From Stratiolaelaps scimitus (lineage: Eukaryota; Arthropoda; Arachnida; Mesostigmata; Laelapidae), in assembly GCA_019614645.1 (NCBI GenBank), contig JABWDB010000009.1, forward strand, positions 1,426,001 through 1,490,000: 64,000 nt of DNA, written 5' to 3'. The position numbers and the translations under genes were made by a program. Position 1 is the stretch's first letter. The number at the start of each line of letters is the position of its first letter. Positions 10,960 to 24,668 of this stretch are shown in pieces. The notes under the pieces are model-generated. The model saw only the letters and a program-made list of their open reading frames with translations. It was not told the origin of the DNA and searched no databases.

Positions 10960-12011
10960 TGCCAGCAGTTGTCACTCGACTCGAAACCCGACCCGGCTAA
11001 TGAATGTTCTTGCCTTCAACACCATTGACAACAGCAGTATCAACAGCACCGGCAATTGGCTAGGGAACCACGAACGCATCTCACCTTCGCTTGAATACGT
11101 CCTTTTCGCTTGTGTCTCTGTGCTACACCGTCGGCTCGCTCTCAGTATCATTCAGCTCTCTACAAGGATTAACCACGCTCAGCTAGCCAGCTTGTGGGAT
11201 GTGCTGTTTCGCTGTGAGACACTGTATGGTGAAGGCGGTCCGTTACGTTGGTCGTGCACAAATGGCCAGGTTTCCATCTCGTGAGATAAGGCTGCCGCAT
11301 GGCAAATGGCGGGATTCAGCAAAGTTGTCAAGCAAAATCCGGGACGATGGGCTTTCGTCAAGCAGAGCTAAATCTTGTAAGTGTCGTATGTCGAGGACGT
11401 GATGACGACGCCGACTGAAGGTGAGCGAAGCAATTCGAACCACTTCGGGAATCGTTATCGACGCAACCGGCGAAGAACAATTGTGGACGGCGTTACTTTG
11501 CCGACGTCGTCTTACTCAAGGCGACCCGACGCTGTGAGGCAGGACAGTTCAGCTGTCCGAGAAGGTTGCGAGAGGACGCGAGCACCGTGGAGCAGCGTGG
11601 CCCTGATAGCGGACTAGGGAGCCCGCTGGTGACGCGACGTTGATGGTGGCCGCTTAGCCGGAGATGCTTCGCACGGTGGCATCGATCGGCTGGACGAGGG
11701 GTAGATGTGTATATTTCTATATAGTCGCCGCGGAGCATTGGCTCAACAGCACTGGCATCGACAGAGCGAGTGTTTTGGCACCTCTTCTCGAAGACGGCTC
11801 TCGCGCTTACTCGTAACATCGGCTGCTCGCCCCCATGGGTGGCCTATCTTCTGGTTCAAAATATTGCTGATAGGGCAGTAATAGTAATAGGGCAGTAATA
11901 GTTGTACTAATAGTAATTGCAGTGAACTTTTCGCCGTATCGGCCCACTTCGGTCCGTCGTCGTCTTTTGATGAATTTTATATATAAAGCCCAAAAAACAT
12001 GTCATTCATTA
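10960..12011. other. Region downstream of ADO; no gene recognised
   Basis: Moderately GC-rich sequence with overlapping short open frames on both strands and no recognisable protein. The first few hundred bases are presumably the ADO 3' untranslated region. The repeated ggcagtaatag near 11870-11905 is a short local duplication. Confidence 0.4.
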
Positions 12012-12047
12012 TCACCACCACCACCACCACCAGAGAGTGATTTATTC

Positions 12048-12087
<40 letters not shown>
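12012..12087. repeat. Compound microsatellite (CAC)n, (TC)n, (TA)n
   Basis: Three simple repeats follow each other within 76 bp: CAC units at 12012-12031, TC at about 12047-12062 and TA at 12063-12087. Confidence 0.93.
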
Positions 12088-12093
<6 letters not shown>

Positions 12094-12819
12094 CTACCTA
12101 GCAATTTATTTGGACTTGCAAACGAAACGCAGACAAAATGGTCAGACCCACAGATGTACGAGGGGAGGTGCCGGCGAACTGGGCCTGCGCTGTCCGTGTT
12201 TTCTCTTTGACTAAGGTGATATGAGGTACCGCTAATAACGGATGTCGTGATGACAATATAAGATGAACGATACACCAAATACAGGGGGAACAAAAACGTT
12301 GTCCGCTAAAATTCTTGGGATTTTTTGAGTGTGCAACTATTATTAATGTTTAGTATACTTTTCGAACTTGCTATATATATATATATACATATATATAATC
12401 TCATGGCTGCACAAGGGTATTATTATTCTTATTATTATTGTATATTTAATGAATGGAGCGGTAGCTAACGTTGATTACAAGTACGTTCATTGAAACAACA
12501 GCTAGGATGAGCAGTAATCGTAGGATGTTTATCTCGCAGCTTTGGAAAACTAACGTTCTAGTTTGAAGCTGTTTGATCACTGTCATAATACGGATGGTAA
12601 CTTCATGCGAAAAATCCTTTGCCTCGAACGTTTTTTGTGGCGTCGACGAGATTGAATTGAAATTTGTCCTCTCAATTGGATTGTGTCAATTGAACTGGAA
12701 TTGTTTGTACGTTAAGGGGCTGTGCCGCTCATTGGTTTTGCTGCCAACTTTAATAACTGCCGTTCGGCTCATGCGGCAAATTAAGAAAGACACATTTCGC
12801 CAGTTTTTAGAAAACTAAA

Positions 12820-12849
12820 GTAACATATATATATATGTATATATGTTAC
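12820..12849. repeat. 30-bp palindrome with TA-rich centre
   Basis: Arms GTAACATATATA and TATATATGTTAC are perfect reverse complements around a short TA-rich centre. This can arise by slippage in a TA tract, but the GTAAC/GTTAC ends are not simple repeat. Confidence 0.8.
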
Positions 12850-13767
12850 GTACGAGCAGAAGTATATGACAATGACAGCGATTCGTGGAGTCATTATTTT
12901 CACGAGGGATAATTTGAACAAATGTGCAACATATGGGAATGCAGGTGATTTTGGTCTCTTCGGCAAGATATTGCGTATTCAATTTCGTTACATCGGCCAG
13001 CGGCGGACGCCTGTCAAGTAAGCCTAAGCTTGACGTGATCGTCCTGCCGCGGCAATTCATCACTGTAGTGGCAATACCACTTCATGAAAGGTATCACGGG
13101 TGTGCACGACGGGGGTTCTATTCAGTGCGTGATTGGATCTGTGCGGCAGCGGTTCGCCGGCGACTAATTACGGATTTTCCTAACAATATTAGCGTTATTG
13201 TATCAATATTGTTTTTGTGACATGGAACTGAATGAACATCCAACGCAACGATGAGGTATTGTTTTTGTGGCAACAGAACATAAAAAAAGCAGGCTGTGAT
13301 ACGGATGATTGCATGCATCGTAATGAAATAATAATAATAACAAAGGTGGAAACAAACAAATATTGTTATTGAATAACTAAATACAAATAAAAATGAACAC
13401 ACATAAATCAATAATGAGCAGAAAACAACAATAAAAAACGGAGTATTTATATTGAAAAGATGGTATATGTCATTGCTTGTTGTTTTTCCTCCTTGGTAAA
13501 AGGAAACTTCATGTTTGTATGCGGCTCGTTAGAACGCGCCAAGTGCTGATCCGGATCGGAGTCTCGAAGTGTTTCCGAGAGCCGAGACTGTACGCCTTCG
13601 TCAGCTGGTTGTAGTGTTGCCCTTGTAGTTCGAACGACATCAACGAGATACTCCTGAAGCATTTATAAATCGTGCAACCAATTAACGAAAGACGTATTTC
13701 CGGCGCAAAGGATGATGACATCTCCCATTGGCAATCTTTCCCACAGCTGCTATTCGAAGCAATACAG

Positions 13768-13790
13768 TGCTGCTGCTGCTGCTGCTGCTG
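13768..13790. repeat. (CTG)n trinucleotide repeat
   Basis: About seven to eight CTG units. On the minus strand it reads as polyglutamine within a short open frame, but nothing else there looks like a protein. Confidence 0.92.
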
Positions 13791-14083
13791 ACCAAATGAC
13801 ACGACACAAGCACCTTCTTCTTTTCCGGCCTAAAAAAAGAGCCCGCCTTGAGCTAGAACTTTCCTTTCTATTTTAGCAGCCTCGTCATGGCAGTGGCACG
13901 GGGGAAAAAGTGAGATTAGGGCAAACTCTTCACACAGTCACGCGCGTTCTACCCTTTGGATCATTGTTCTCTCTATCCGGGTTTGCCGGGCGCCATCTCC
14001 TGGAATAATCGTCAGCACTCATTGGGCTATCGTCTTCGATTGAGGCTCCATCCTTTCGGATTTCTTTCCCTCTTTCCTCTGCG

Positions 14084-14728
14084 TTGTTCTTGATTTTCTT
14101 TTCTGGAAATTGGCACATTTCTACATTCGTCCAGTGCGCCCACACACCGACTAGTCTCGAACAGACGCCCAGATATACGCGCGCAAACGGGCATGCATTG
14201 CTTGTGCACCGCCATGCTTGCAGGGACGCCCGTATTCACTGGCCGCGTTACGTTCCTCCGAGCGAGGAAGTCGTGACGCAATCGCGAACTATTGAAGCGA
14301 TAGAGAGCGAGGCGGACGGAGCAAGACCGAGCAGGAAACTCGCGGTAGAGTCCATTTCGACAGCAGTAGAGAAAGATTTGCACCAACCTCATCGAAGTGA
14401 GTCGAGTCGACTGGCGGCCGCGCGTCGAAGAACCGGCTGCGTCGGCAGCAGCGGCGGGGGCGGCGGCCTCTGCTCAGCTTCCAGCCTTCGCCGGCAATTC
14501 CTTTCGTTGAATTCTCCAATTTCTCCCTGCTCGTGTCTTATTCGATTTTCGCTGGCTGCAATATCCACTCCACACAAGAACTTCCCAAGGCCCTCCCGAG
14601 GCTGTGCGCGCTTTTTCGCCACCGCGTCAGCGCGAAGGAGAGCTCGAGTCCTACGAGCTGGGAGAGTCAGCCTGGCGGGCAAGCCTTGCGCGACTTCAGC
14701 CGTGAGGAAACAAAGTAGAGATCGGTGA
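14084..14728. other. GC-rich island with open frames on both strands; possible promoter or first exon
   Basis: CpG-rich compared with its flanks. Open frames of 214 (plus) and 154 (minus) codons overlap here, with arginine/serine-rich compositions typical of GC-rich non-coding DNA. A good plus-strand splice donor, GTGAGT, follows at about 14398 (catcgaa|gtgagt). This could be an untranslated first exon of an unseen gene. No product recognised. Confidence 0.3.
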
Positions 14729-17700
14729 TGAGGGCGCTCATGTAGAAGTGGGCGCGATTGTGCGGCTGTGTCTGTGTGAGATGAGACGACGGCTAAGGAG
14801 TAAGGTTGTATAGATAGTTTGCCACAGTGTGAACTCGATCCGGCTGTAGGCACTGTCGTAGTTCGAGGATAGGCCCTTCACTGTCGAATGAGCCGCGGTC
14901 GATGGAGCGATTGTGGACTGGCGAGGGTTAGAAGTATGATTATACGTGGTCGACTATAGCTGTGCAGGTTGTGGGTGATTAACGGTGCACTGCATTGTCC
15001 CCTTTTTCTCGCGACAACATTTTGCTTCGATGGCCGCCACACTATGGGATCATCCATCAGGTCAGTGTTGGCAGTATTGCAAACGTTCTACTCCTCGATA
15101 GTAAACAGTTGGCAGAGATGACGAGGTCTGGCCCGAATGCTTGACAGTAATTAACCGATGCATTCATATCTGCAAATTTCCCGGGGGTAGACGTGCCGAA
15201 TACGGCATCCCGTTACTCAATTCGAGTGTCACTTCGTCTGTGTGGGCCATTGCATACAAGTGACGTTTAAGGTTGAGTAACTCCTCCTGGTGAACTCTCA
15301 CTTCAGCTAACTTAACATGCTCGTTTGGTTTCATTGACTAATTTCGGATGGCTCAAATTCGTTGTATGGTATCCACCATTGCCTGTTGCCGGCAGTGCTG
15401 ATAGCAGACCATAGAGCCAGCAGACACTACAGACCTCTCCATGCGCATAAAAAATACATCAGCCTCCAATAGTCGTCGAAGTTTGGCTATATTGAAATTT
15501 GTAAGCGCACTAAGATGCGTAACACAACCTTTGTAGATAAGCGGACGGTGGAGGAAAGCCGGCTAAAATTAAATCCAGCTCTACTTTAGTGGCCCTTCGC
15601 CGTCAATGACAACCGGTAGATGAATCTCTTAACCATGAAGCGCGCATGATTATTTACGAATGTGGAAACCAATGCCTAATATGTATTGCACCTTTGCCAA
15701 GCTAGCGAACTAGCCATTAACAAGGGAGGTGTTTCTTGCAGAATAGCGACAATCGATGTTCAACGACGCGGTAAAGAATAATTACGATGATCTGGAGGCG
15801 TGTTGCAGCTAACTACAAAAGATTCGGTAAAATGTTGCTTGGAAAGGACCAGCTGCCAGCAAGGTCGGAGAACAACGGATGAAGGACTAAGTAGAAATGG
15901 TCTCGTATTGAGACAGCTAGGAGAGAGTCCATAGCATTGAGCTCAAGTGGTCTCGTTGACCAACGTGATTAGCTCGGGTTTTTCGCGAGAACGTAAACCG
16001 TCGAAGCCTTTCTAAACATCGTTAGAAATGAATTGGGATATATACGTTCCGAAATAGTCTCTCGTCCAAACTTACCCCATTTTCCGATGTACTACGTAAC
16101 ACGAAAACGTTTGAAAATCGTGTCCAGAAAGCAAAGACAATCCGGCATAGTTCACTCTCGCTATAACCGAGATCTAGAGATCCAGATATATTCGATTTGG
16201 CTTGAAACGTCGTCTGTTGATATGGTCCTCAGGGCTCTCAGACGAAGGGCATTCGGGTTCGCAAAAGGCACTTTTCAAACCAGATAGATCTTTAGATATT
16301 CTACGCGCTAGAGTGAGCCTGTTCGTTCCCCGACTATTACTACCGAAATCTTGGGCTTCGGCGCACAGAAACCACATATTCTCGTGGTGTTGGCAATTGG
16401 CGTCTAGTATCGTGCTGAAGTGTTCGCAAAGGAGCGTCAACAACTGGCGAGTCAAGTGCTTTGCATAGCAGACTGCCGACAAACCATTTGAAGGCATTAC
16501 TGGTGCATGTTGCCAAAGAGAGACCCGATGAATAATTCCGTTTACCTAATCAATAGATCGGGTGCATCTATTGAATTGCAAGGACAGAAACCTTTAGCTT
16601 ACTTAGGTCAGTCTTAGGTTCGACGGCTGGTGTCAAGGTCGTTATAGTGCTTCCATTTAGCTTCGTTCGCAGGCGGACGAGATCGAAGGTACGCCCGACC
16701 ACTGGACGATAAAAATGCGCGCCTCCTTACGGCAATGCTAGCCATCCTCGCTTGCTACTTTGTGCGCGACTGCAAGGGCTTCATTACGAATCTAAAAACG
16801 GCCACACTCCCTAGTTAAGCGCTCATTAGCGCGCTATATATTGGTGCAATTATAATTAGTCGTGAGATCTTGTTTCCCCGAAATAAAAAGTGTCTCTCGG
16901 TGTGGATGCATCTCGATTTTCAACATGTGTGTACTTCGAGGGTGTCGAGTCCTCCATGCGAAACGGAGATGTTCCCAGCGGACGTTTCAACGCTATGCCG
17001 TAGAATGAATGCTCCTCTCTGTAGGGTTCACTGGGCGAGCTTAAATCTTTAACCGTTGCAACCTTTTTCGGATTAGAAGGAACTAAGAGATGACTGATAC
17101 ATATTCGTGTTAGGTGTCCCATGAAGGCAACGCGCTGAATAACGAAGCATGCGGTGAATGATCGTTTGGGACGACGGCCTCGCCATTAATCTGCCCATGT
17201 TGAGACTGGGACACGCGAAAAGTAATAACAATAATATGCCAACTAAGAAGAAATGCAGCTTGCTCAAATATAAGGCTTAAACATATGACTAGTTCACCTG
17301 CAACTGAAAGTGGCCGTAGAAACGAGGACACCGTATTCCCCGAAGCTGAGTTAATCATTAACGGGCGTAGGTTTCAACAGATACCTATGTGTGACTTCGC
17401 TATTCTGCCAGCTGACCGGACGGGGAGATTAATATTTCTCCTCCAGCTCTAATTAATCGTACTAATTTGTCTGAAGCTTTCCGTTGACCGGACTGCTCGG
17501 AGAGGTCTAAAAATATTGCACCACTAATTATCACGTTCCGCATGCTTCTCACAAGTACACCATGCCATATATAGTTTCACCGACAAAGTATTATATATCT
17601 CGACGGTAAATCTGTTTATCGAAGCACTATGTCATATCATGGCGGGTCATCGTGGGTCGACCGAAACTTTGCTTCCGTTCTCTGTGAAAAACAAAGTTTA

Positions 17701-17971
17701 TCCCCAGGTGAACGACGCATAAACTCGTACCGAGGCATATATGATTCCTTCTATGAATGGTGTCTGGGTTTCTGTGGCCGTCGTCGCCCTAATATGGTAT
17801 GACAGTTACTTCATTTGTTCGTCAAACTAGTTAGAAAGACATTGATTCGATTCCAACATTGCTTGCGAATTCTTACACCTATTGGCGACCTTGTAAGATG
17901 GCTTCATGTTGATTTTTATAGTTATGCATACAATTCAACATATTGTGCGTTTGAAATTGTATATACGTATA

Positions 17972-18001
17972 AAATAATAATAATAATAATAATAATAATA
18001 A
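17972..18001. repeat. (AAT)n microsatellite
   Basis: Ten consecutive AAT/ATA units. Confidence 0.95.
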
Positions 18002-21000
18002 GCTCGAGCGTAACAGCAGCTACCGCAGAGGCTAGGGACAAAACATCGCTTGCACACGACTCAGCTGATCCATAGCCCCATAGCCGCCGTTTGACAGCAT
18101 AAGCATACAGCATTTGGATGAATGTGACAGGCCACCTGAATGCTCAAGTGTCTGTACCTAACAAAAAGATGACGAACGGAACTAGTGAACTTCACCACGA
18201 CGAACAAGAGCTAACAAAGAGCGAACAAATAACCCCTCAGAAAACATCCCAGTCGCCAAGAGACCAAACTATAAAAAGCTGCAGTCTGTTGTACATATCC
18301 TCACTACTATTCTATGATTGACTCGATTCGTTTCTTCACGCGGCCGAACTTCCTGCCCTGCCATCTTAAATCCGACTCCCAGGAAGAGCCACGGCTGCAT
18401 TCGTGCCCGCGTCGGGCATTTTTGACACCAATGACGTGCGGGCAGCACCATGCGACACGATGGCAATGCCATATGTAATAATAACGAATATCCGCACACC
18501 TCTCTTCTGACCGATGCCTGCCGTGGGCGTTACTCCGATCGGTTCGACCGACGAGGGATGCTCGCTCGCTCGCTCAATTCGATAGCTCATAAGTCCATAC
18601 GCCCACACTACGATCTATCTGTCTGTCTGCGGCTCTGTCCCGGCGTATAGATGGGAATAGATTGGAAGTTGATATTGCAGTGGGAATTGAATGCGATCAA
18701 AATTGTGAGAATCCCCTCTCACAAAGCGCGCGCAACGAGCAGTCCCGATAGGTCGGACGGAGCCGCACGCCGGCAAATACGGCCGCCCCCGATGCTTTAG
18801 TTGGACAAGCGGGGGCCGGGAGACGCCATGAGTTCGTCTCTTCCACGAGCGGTTTCGCAGATCCGGGCTTTCCTCGTGTTTTCCTCGATATATTATAGGC
18901 GACTATCAATCCGACCTTCTGGTCTAGAATCTCCGTAGCTCACTTCGCCCATTTCTCCGAGCAGCGCCGCAATGTTTGAGTGCTGCACACCTCAGCTGGC
19001 CCCTCGGGAGCGCGAGCCGAAGGTCTGCGCGAAGGGGAAATGCTGTTGCATGTACCATCGGCCGGCTGCTGGACGGGGGTAAACTAGGGAAAATGGAGCA
19101 ATTTCCGGATGGTAACATTGAAAATAACCAAAGAAATGAATGATGAGCGCGAGAAAGGACTGGGGGGGGGGGTGCGATAGATTCAGCTGGATTTATGCGA
19201 CCTGTGGTAGACGAGGCCAAATCAAAGGGTATGAACTATATATATAAGTTTTGATATATATATATATATACGTAGCGACAGTGAATGAAATGAGAAATGG
19301 AGACTGTTCGTTCCACCTACTTTACATTATGGGAACAAAAGCTCACTAGACAAAAGGATGACAAAGTATTTGACAGAGTGTGTGGCGTAGCCCAGGAAGG
19401 AACGGTGTTCCCAAGTCCTCGTTTGGACTTGCGGAACACGCGACCACGTTTCTGTTTCTGGGCGTTTCTTGTTTCGAGCAAAAGACATCCGGTTTGTAGT
19501 ATATACAAACAGTTCGACGGAATTGCTTTGTGAATCAATCAGGTCTGCTGTGCACGATACCGTCGTCTAGTATTATACAAGCTATAATTTTTAGTCAAGG
19601 AAAAGGAGACGATAGTTTTAAAAATATGTTGCCTACAAAGCGTCCCTGTTCTATTTGCCAGAAACAATGCGAAATCGTCAATTTTCTAGTTCAATCACAG
19701 TAGTCAACTGGTGTACACGCGTGCTTGTTGCATGACTGTACCAGCTGTTACGTTGAGGGAATACACGATCAGGTGACGCCGCGTAATCGCAACCTCAACG
19801 TGCTAACCTAAATCTCAATTTATATATTGCCCTGTTCATTATTTGTTCGGATAATGGCGGTAATTTGGCGATTTTAACCGAATATGTGGCTCGTCTCCGT
19901 CGTAATGATGTCCCTCGTGTGTTTTGGCAGGGTTGAAGTATAGTTATAGTATATAATATAGTATATAGTTCGGGTCACTTCCATCCGAAACAGTTGGTGT
20001 CGATACCTCTTATAGGCGCACGGTAATGGCGTCGCAAGAATTAACAGAAAGGCTATAATTAAATAAAATCGTGAAACCGTTCGATGGAGAGCGTATGTAG
20101 GTAAGAGATTTCAATTTTTTTCATTGTTCTAAGCGCGCAAGAATTAGAACACCCTGTACATGCGTGCCCCTTGTTCTATACTCACCGAAAATGTCCTCAC
20201 CGAAAAGAATCCAATGGCAGCCGTTTGTTTGTTGAGTTGGCCATAATGTAAGGGCAGCTTGCGCCGGTACAGAACGTCCTGGCGGGACGCCGATGAGGAG
20301 TCTTGGAGCTGTAATATCACAGGCCATCAAGTGACATGGGCGTCGCCTCGGGCAATTCGAGTAAACAAGTCTATGAACGTCAACTTTCTTAACCATTAAA
20401 CGACCTAGCTGGTTCGATCGCGCTGGACGGGACTACCAGCGAAGCAGACGAGCAATCGTGTCGGTATAGGTTCTGGTTTTAAAAATGCATGGTTCTTGCT
20501 TGTCTTCATTGATGATTGCCATTTACTATTATGATTATTGTTGTCATTATTACGGAATAATTTCAGTAGAGTTCCGTTTCTTACACGAGATGTTGAACTA
20601 TTTGATTTTACAGTGGTCTGTTAGCCACGGGATGGACAGAGACAGCAGTGCTCTGTATTCTATAAACTCGCACACTTTACTGCTGCCCCGAAGACAACAA
20701 AGTTGTCTCTTGGCAAAAAGAACTCGGAACTGAACTCAAGTTCAGCGAGGTCCCTGGCTTAAGTGTTCAGGCTAACCCTATCCCGCTGCTCTACTAGTCT
20801 GTCGAAAGAGCTGGCAGTTCACCTCCGCCAACTCGGCAGCTCAAGACAAATTAGTTTCGTCTAAATCCTCTCAAGACAAAAAGCCAGCTTCAGGTTTTCA
20901 GAGGGAATTACTCCGGGCGCACGTCTGTCGTAATGGGCCTTCTCGTTCGCAGGGAACGCCATATGTAAAGGAGTTTGCTCACTCAAGTGTCACCTCTGGC

Positions 21001-21446
21001 GGAGTTGCAAACGACAATTTTTTGCTTGTCATGGCAGGAGAACCCTTCTCATAGCCCTAAGTAAGTCCACTGCCAGTTAAGACAATACCACTCAGCGCAA
21101 CAGTTGAGAGCGCCCGTCCCGGTAAATTTTACTGGCTGACATGACGTCCTAACACTTCAACATCTCCCTATCACATTGGCTCTTGACTGAACCACACAGA
21201 CGGATTTCGTCGTTTATCATTTAGTGCCTAATTGGGGTCCATGACTCGTAAAGCGGAAGGCCTAAGATATAAGCCGTCAATTGTTGCTCTCAATGATAAC
21301 CTTTGTGTGATCGGTGTGCCTGAATTGCAAAAAGGTCATGCGATGTTAAGATCTTTCTTCATGTTTCTATAAAACGCCTAATGTTCTGAGTCTAAAATTC
21401 TGACAGGCATGTCTCACAGAAGGCCGCCATCTATTTTTTAAAGGCG

Positions 21447-21486
21447 GTCATTTTGTTGGCATGCAGTAGCATGCCAACACCATGAC
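21447..21486. repeat. 40-nt interrupted palindrome (hairpin)
   Basis: GTTGGCATGC and GCATGCCAAC are perfect 10-nt complements around a 4-nt loop (agta). After a 3-nt mismatch they continue with GTCAT and ATGAC. The outer and inner stems together give 15 base pairs. It is flanked by GGCGG/CCGCC fragments that suggest an older, larger inverted repeat. Confidence 0.85.
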
Positions 21487-24400
21487 AGCACAAACTAACA
21501 GCTCGAAATACCAATTTTTCATTACCCATTTCAACTAATTTGATATGTAGAAAAAAATGCCTGAGGATATTCTCAGTGCTTCTAGAAGAATAACTCTAGA
21601 CGGTCAATGAGATCGTCATTGTCAACATAGGAGGCGCCTCGGCCAAAGCGCGTATATGTATGTACGCCTAGATAGCGTTATGTATGCTATAAGGAAAGAA
21701 GGGAGAGAAAAAAGCCCACAAAAGATGACCTTGGACGAAGTCGAGCTTTCGGTGAAATCTTCGAGCGCTGGAGCGGTTCTAAGTAAAGTTTGCCTTTGTC
21801 TATTACAAAATGCGATTTTTTACGCTTGTTAGCGTTAGTATCACAATTTTGTATACTAATTTTTAGTATACATGAAATTATATATATATTATACCGAACA
21901 AAAACGGTAAAAGAGCACAAAGAGGCAAAAGTTGAAAGGAGCAACGCCTGCTGACTCGTCAAACTTTGCCAACACCCCTCCCTGTAATATATTCATACAA
22001 TAATACGATAGGAACGAGGTGTGAACGACTTCTTTTTACATCGTCATCGTCGTAGAAAGTCCACTATGCGCGTATGTTTCGTATGCAGCATATATCCATA
22101 TTGATGCGCACATTGATGAGGCATGCATCTCCCTTCGCATGCTCCTTCGCTCCTCGTCCCTTCCGCGTCTGTTGCCCGAGCATTGACTCACTGTTCTCCT
22201 TCTATCCATATCTGCCTTCTTTCTTCGCTATTACCCCTTCAATAGCAACACTACCTCGCCAGATACTCTCTCTCTCTCTCTGCTCCTTGCACACCTCTAA
22301 CCTCCTTAGGCATACGGCTGTTCCATTTGTTTTATTTCATTGTTGTCCTTCTCCCTCCTTGCCCCTTGTTTCAGTGCCATCCTGTTCAATGCAGCCACAT
22401 CGACCTTCCTGTTGCTCCATGTGTGGGCGGCGCTGCCCGGATTCGCTACCTATATAACCCCTCCACAAGCCCCATGCGCAGCCATTGCTGACGTCACGCT
22501 TGCTGAGCGGGGTCGGTCAGTCTCGCCTTGACTATCCCCGACCAGCTTCTTTCTGAAATGTTTGGCTGTTCTGCTCGCTGGCGCTGGCCGCCTGCGCTCT
22601 GCCGTACCATTCCTTTTGTTTCCGTAACCCAGGCCGGCTCCTTTCTCTCGCTCGCTCGCTCGCTCGCCCTGTTCTGTCTGCTGGTCTTTCCCTCTGTGCA
22701 CAGACACCCTCGTGTGTCATCAATGGCCCGTACGGTCGAACTGTACATTCCCCGTACGTTACAATGCAAGGTGTGCTGTATGCTATGTGCGCCGTAGTCC
22801 TAGCTCCCTTGTGAATGTGTATAGATGTATCTCTGCGTATCGTTCGTGTTCGCTGTCCATAGGCTGTTCGCAAACGCGTACGCGAAAACATATCCGAACG
22901 CATCCAGAGTCTACCCCCCTGGTCGGCTCATCCCTTTCGACGTATCTGTGGTACTACCACTATATACATGAAAACAATATGTGTGAGCCACGTGGTATCA
23001 TGTATCTCTGACTAGGCCTGTTCTGTTTTAGTGTCTGTCGCTTTCCGGGCACGCACCCGCAACGCGTTTGGGTCACGCGCGTTTCATGCTTGCTCTCCTC
23101 GTTGCCTACGATATCGCTTTTGCCGTTCGGCTTGTTGTTTTCGTTCTGGTTGTCACTCGACACCGCTCGAGCTCCAAGCATCCTTTTTCAGACCTCACGG
23201 AACAGCTGCAGCAACGCGCTCGTCTAGCCGCTTCTCTGCATGCTCTATCCTTGCAGAACGAAGCCCGTTCGATGTTCCGATGTCCCGCAAGGCATCCAGA
23301 AGGTATCACGGCCCACACGTACGTGTTAGCATCGCATTCTGCTTGTAATTCTCCTATTTTTTTCCTTCTGACTCCAGACGAGCGAAACTTCAGCTCCATT
23401 AGTAGCATCAGCACGAGCAGTGGCAGCGGTGACGCCACTGGCAGAATGTGCGCTACTACCTCACGATGGAGAATTCGAGCTGTTGGAGTCCGTTGTACTC
23501 TCTATCCTCTGTTGAGCTCATCGGTTGTATGTGCTTTCGGGTCATGTCGACTCCAATCACTGCCAACGTCCAACCATTACTGGTGCTGCTGAGGCTCGTG
23601 CAAGCTTGGGCCGGCGACGGCGACGTTCCGAGCGGTCCTACTTTCAGACACTGGTCATGCTCAGCGCTGCTACCGCCCCAACGAAGCGATCCACTTGCTC
23701 TTTCGGCGAAGGTGAGATAAAGAGGCAGTGCAGCTCTCCCCAGCTTTGTCTCTATCCTCGTGCTGGCACTCTTGTGGTCCCTGTTTCCGCTGCGTATTCA
23801 TCCTATGAATATTTAATGATAGAGTACTCGGCTACGTGAACCCGGGATACAGCAGCCCTACGGCGGCTCTGCTCGCGGAGGTCGGTGCTACCGGCGTCGG
23901 AGGACTAGGGATGGGAGAACGCCTCTGCCGAGCCGGGGCCAAAGCATCCATCCAGACCGAGTTGTAGGAGCTAGCGTATGAACCCGACAAATGTATGGGG
24001 GTAAGCCAGAGGCCACATCGACTAAATGGCATATAAACACGCGGAATGAAAGGTTTCGACCCGAGTCCCTCCACAACCCAAATTCCCTATACTCCGAATA
24101 ATCCCGACCAGCAAAGTTCCGGATGATCCCGAAGTCTCTAGTTATATTGCGCCTGACATATTTCGCTTATACCTACTTTTGACGATCCCGACGCCCATAG
24201 CCTTTTGCATGGTTTTATTCGGCCTCACCTCGGCGTTCACAATGATTCGATCGAAAATACACAGCATTGACAGCAGCAGTAGTAGCGGCAGCAGCATTAG
24301 CCCCTGCTCTGTCCTGGTGGAATCCCAATTCTCTCTGCTTGCTACTAGGAATGTCGAAGGGTAAAATGCCATCGGCGATCGCTTTTCCACTTGACGCTGC

Positions 24401-24641
24401 AGTCGTCAGCCGCTCCAACCGACGGGTGACGACGTAACACCGTTTATTAACTAATAGTACGCAATCTAGCAGACATGCACTCGTCTGCTAAATAGCTTAC
24501 CTTTGATCTGGGCCTTTCACCGTCTCTCGTGGAGTTCGATCAATTGTCTCCGTGAACTGATTTATCCGAGGCGCAACGATCCATGTTAATAAAATCGCAC
24601 AGTACCCAATGGCGGTATACAATAAAATGTGCATCACAAGT

Positions 24642-24668
24642 GCAGTTCCGTCAATAAACCTCAGGTTT
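24642..24668 (+). repeat. Short dispersed repeat resembling a SINE tail, copy 1
   Basis: Shares GCAGTTCCGT(C/T)AATAAACC with 53275-53294. It also resembles the minus-strand tail of the repeat at 53805-53880 (GCAGCTCCTTTAATAAACC). This is consistent with the 3' end of a short interspersed element, but the match is only about 20 bp. Confidence 0.35.

Noticed and set aside
13741..13802. Polyglutamine protein from the CTG repeat
   Set aside because: The surrounding frame is short and unrecognised; it is a simple repeat.
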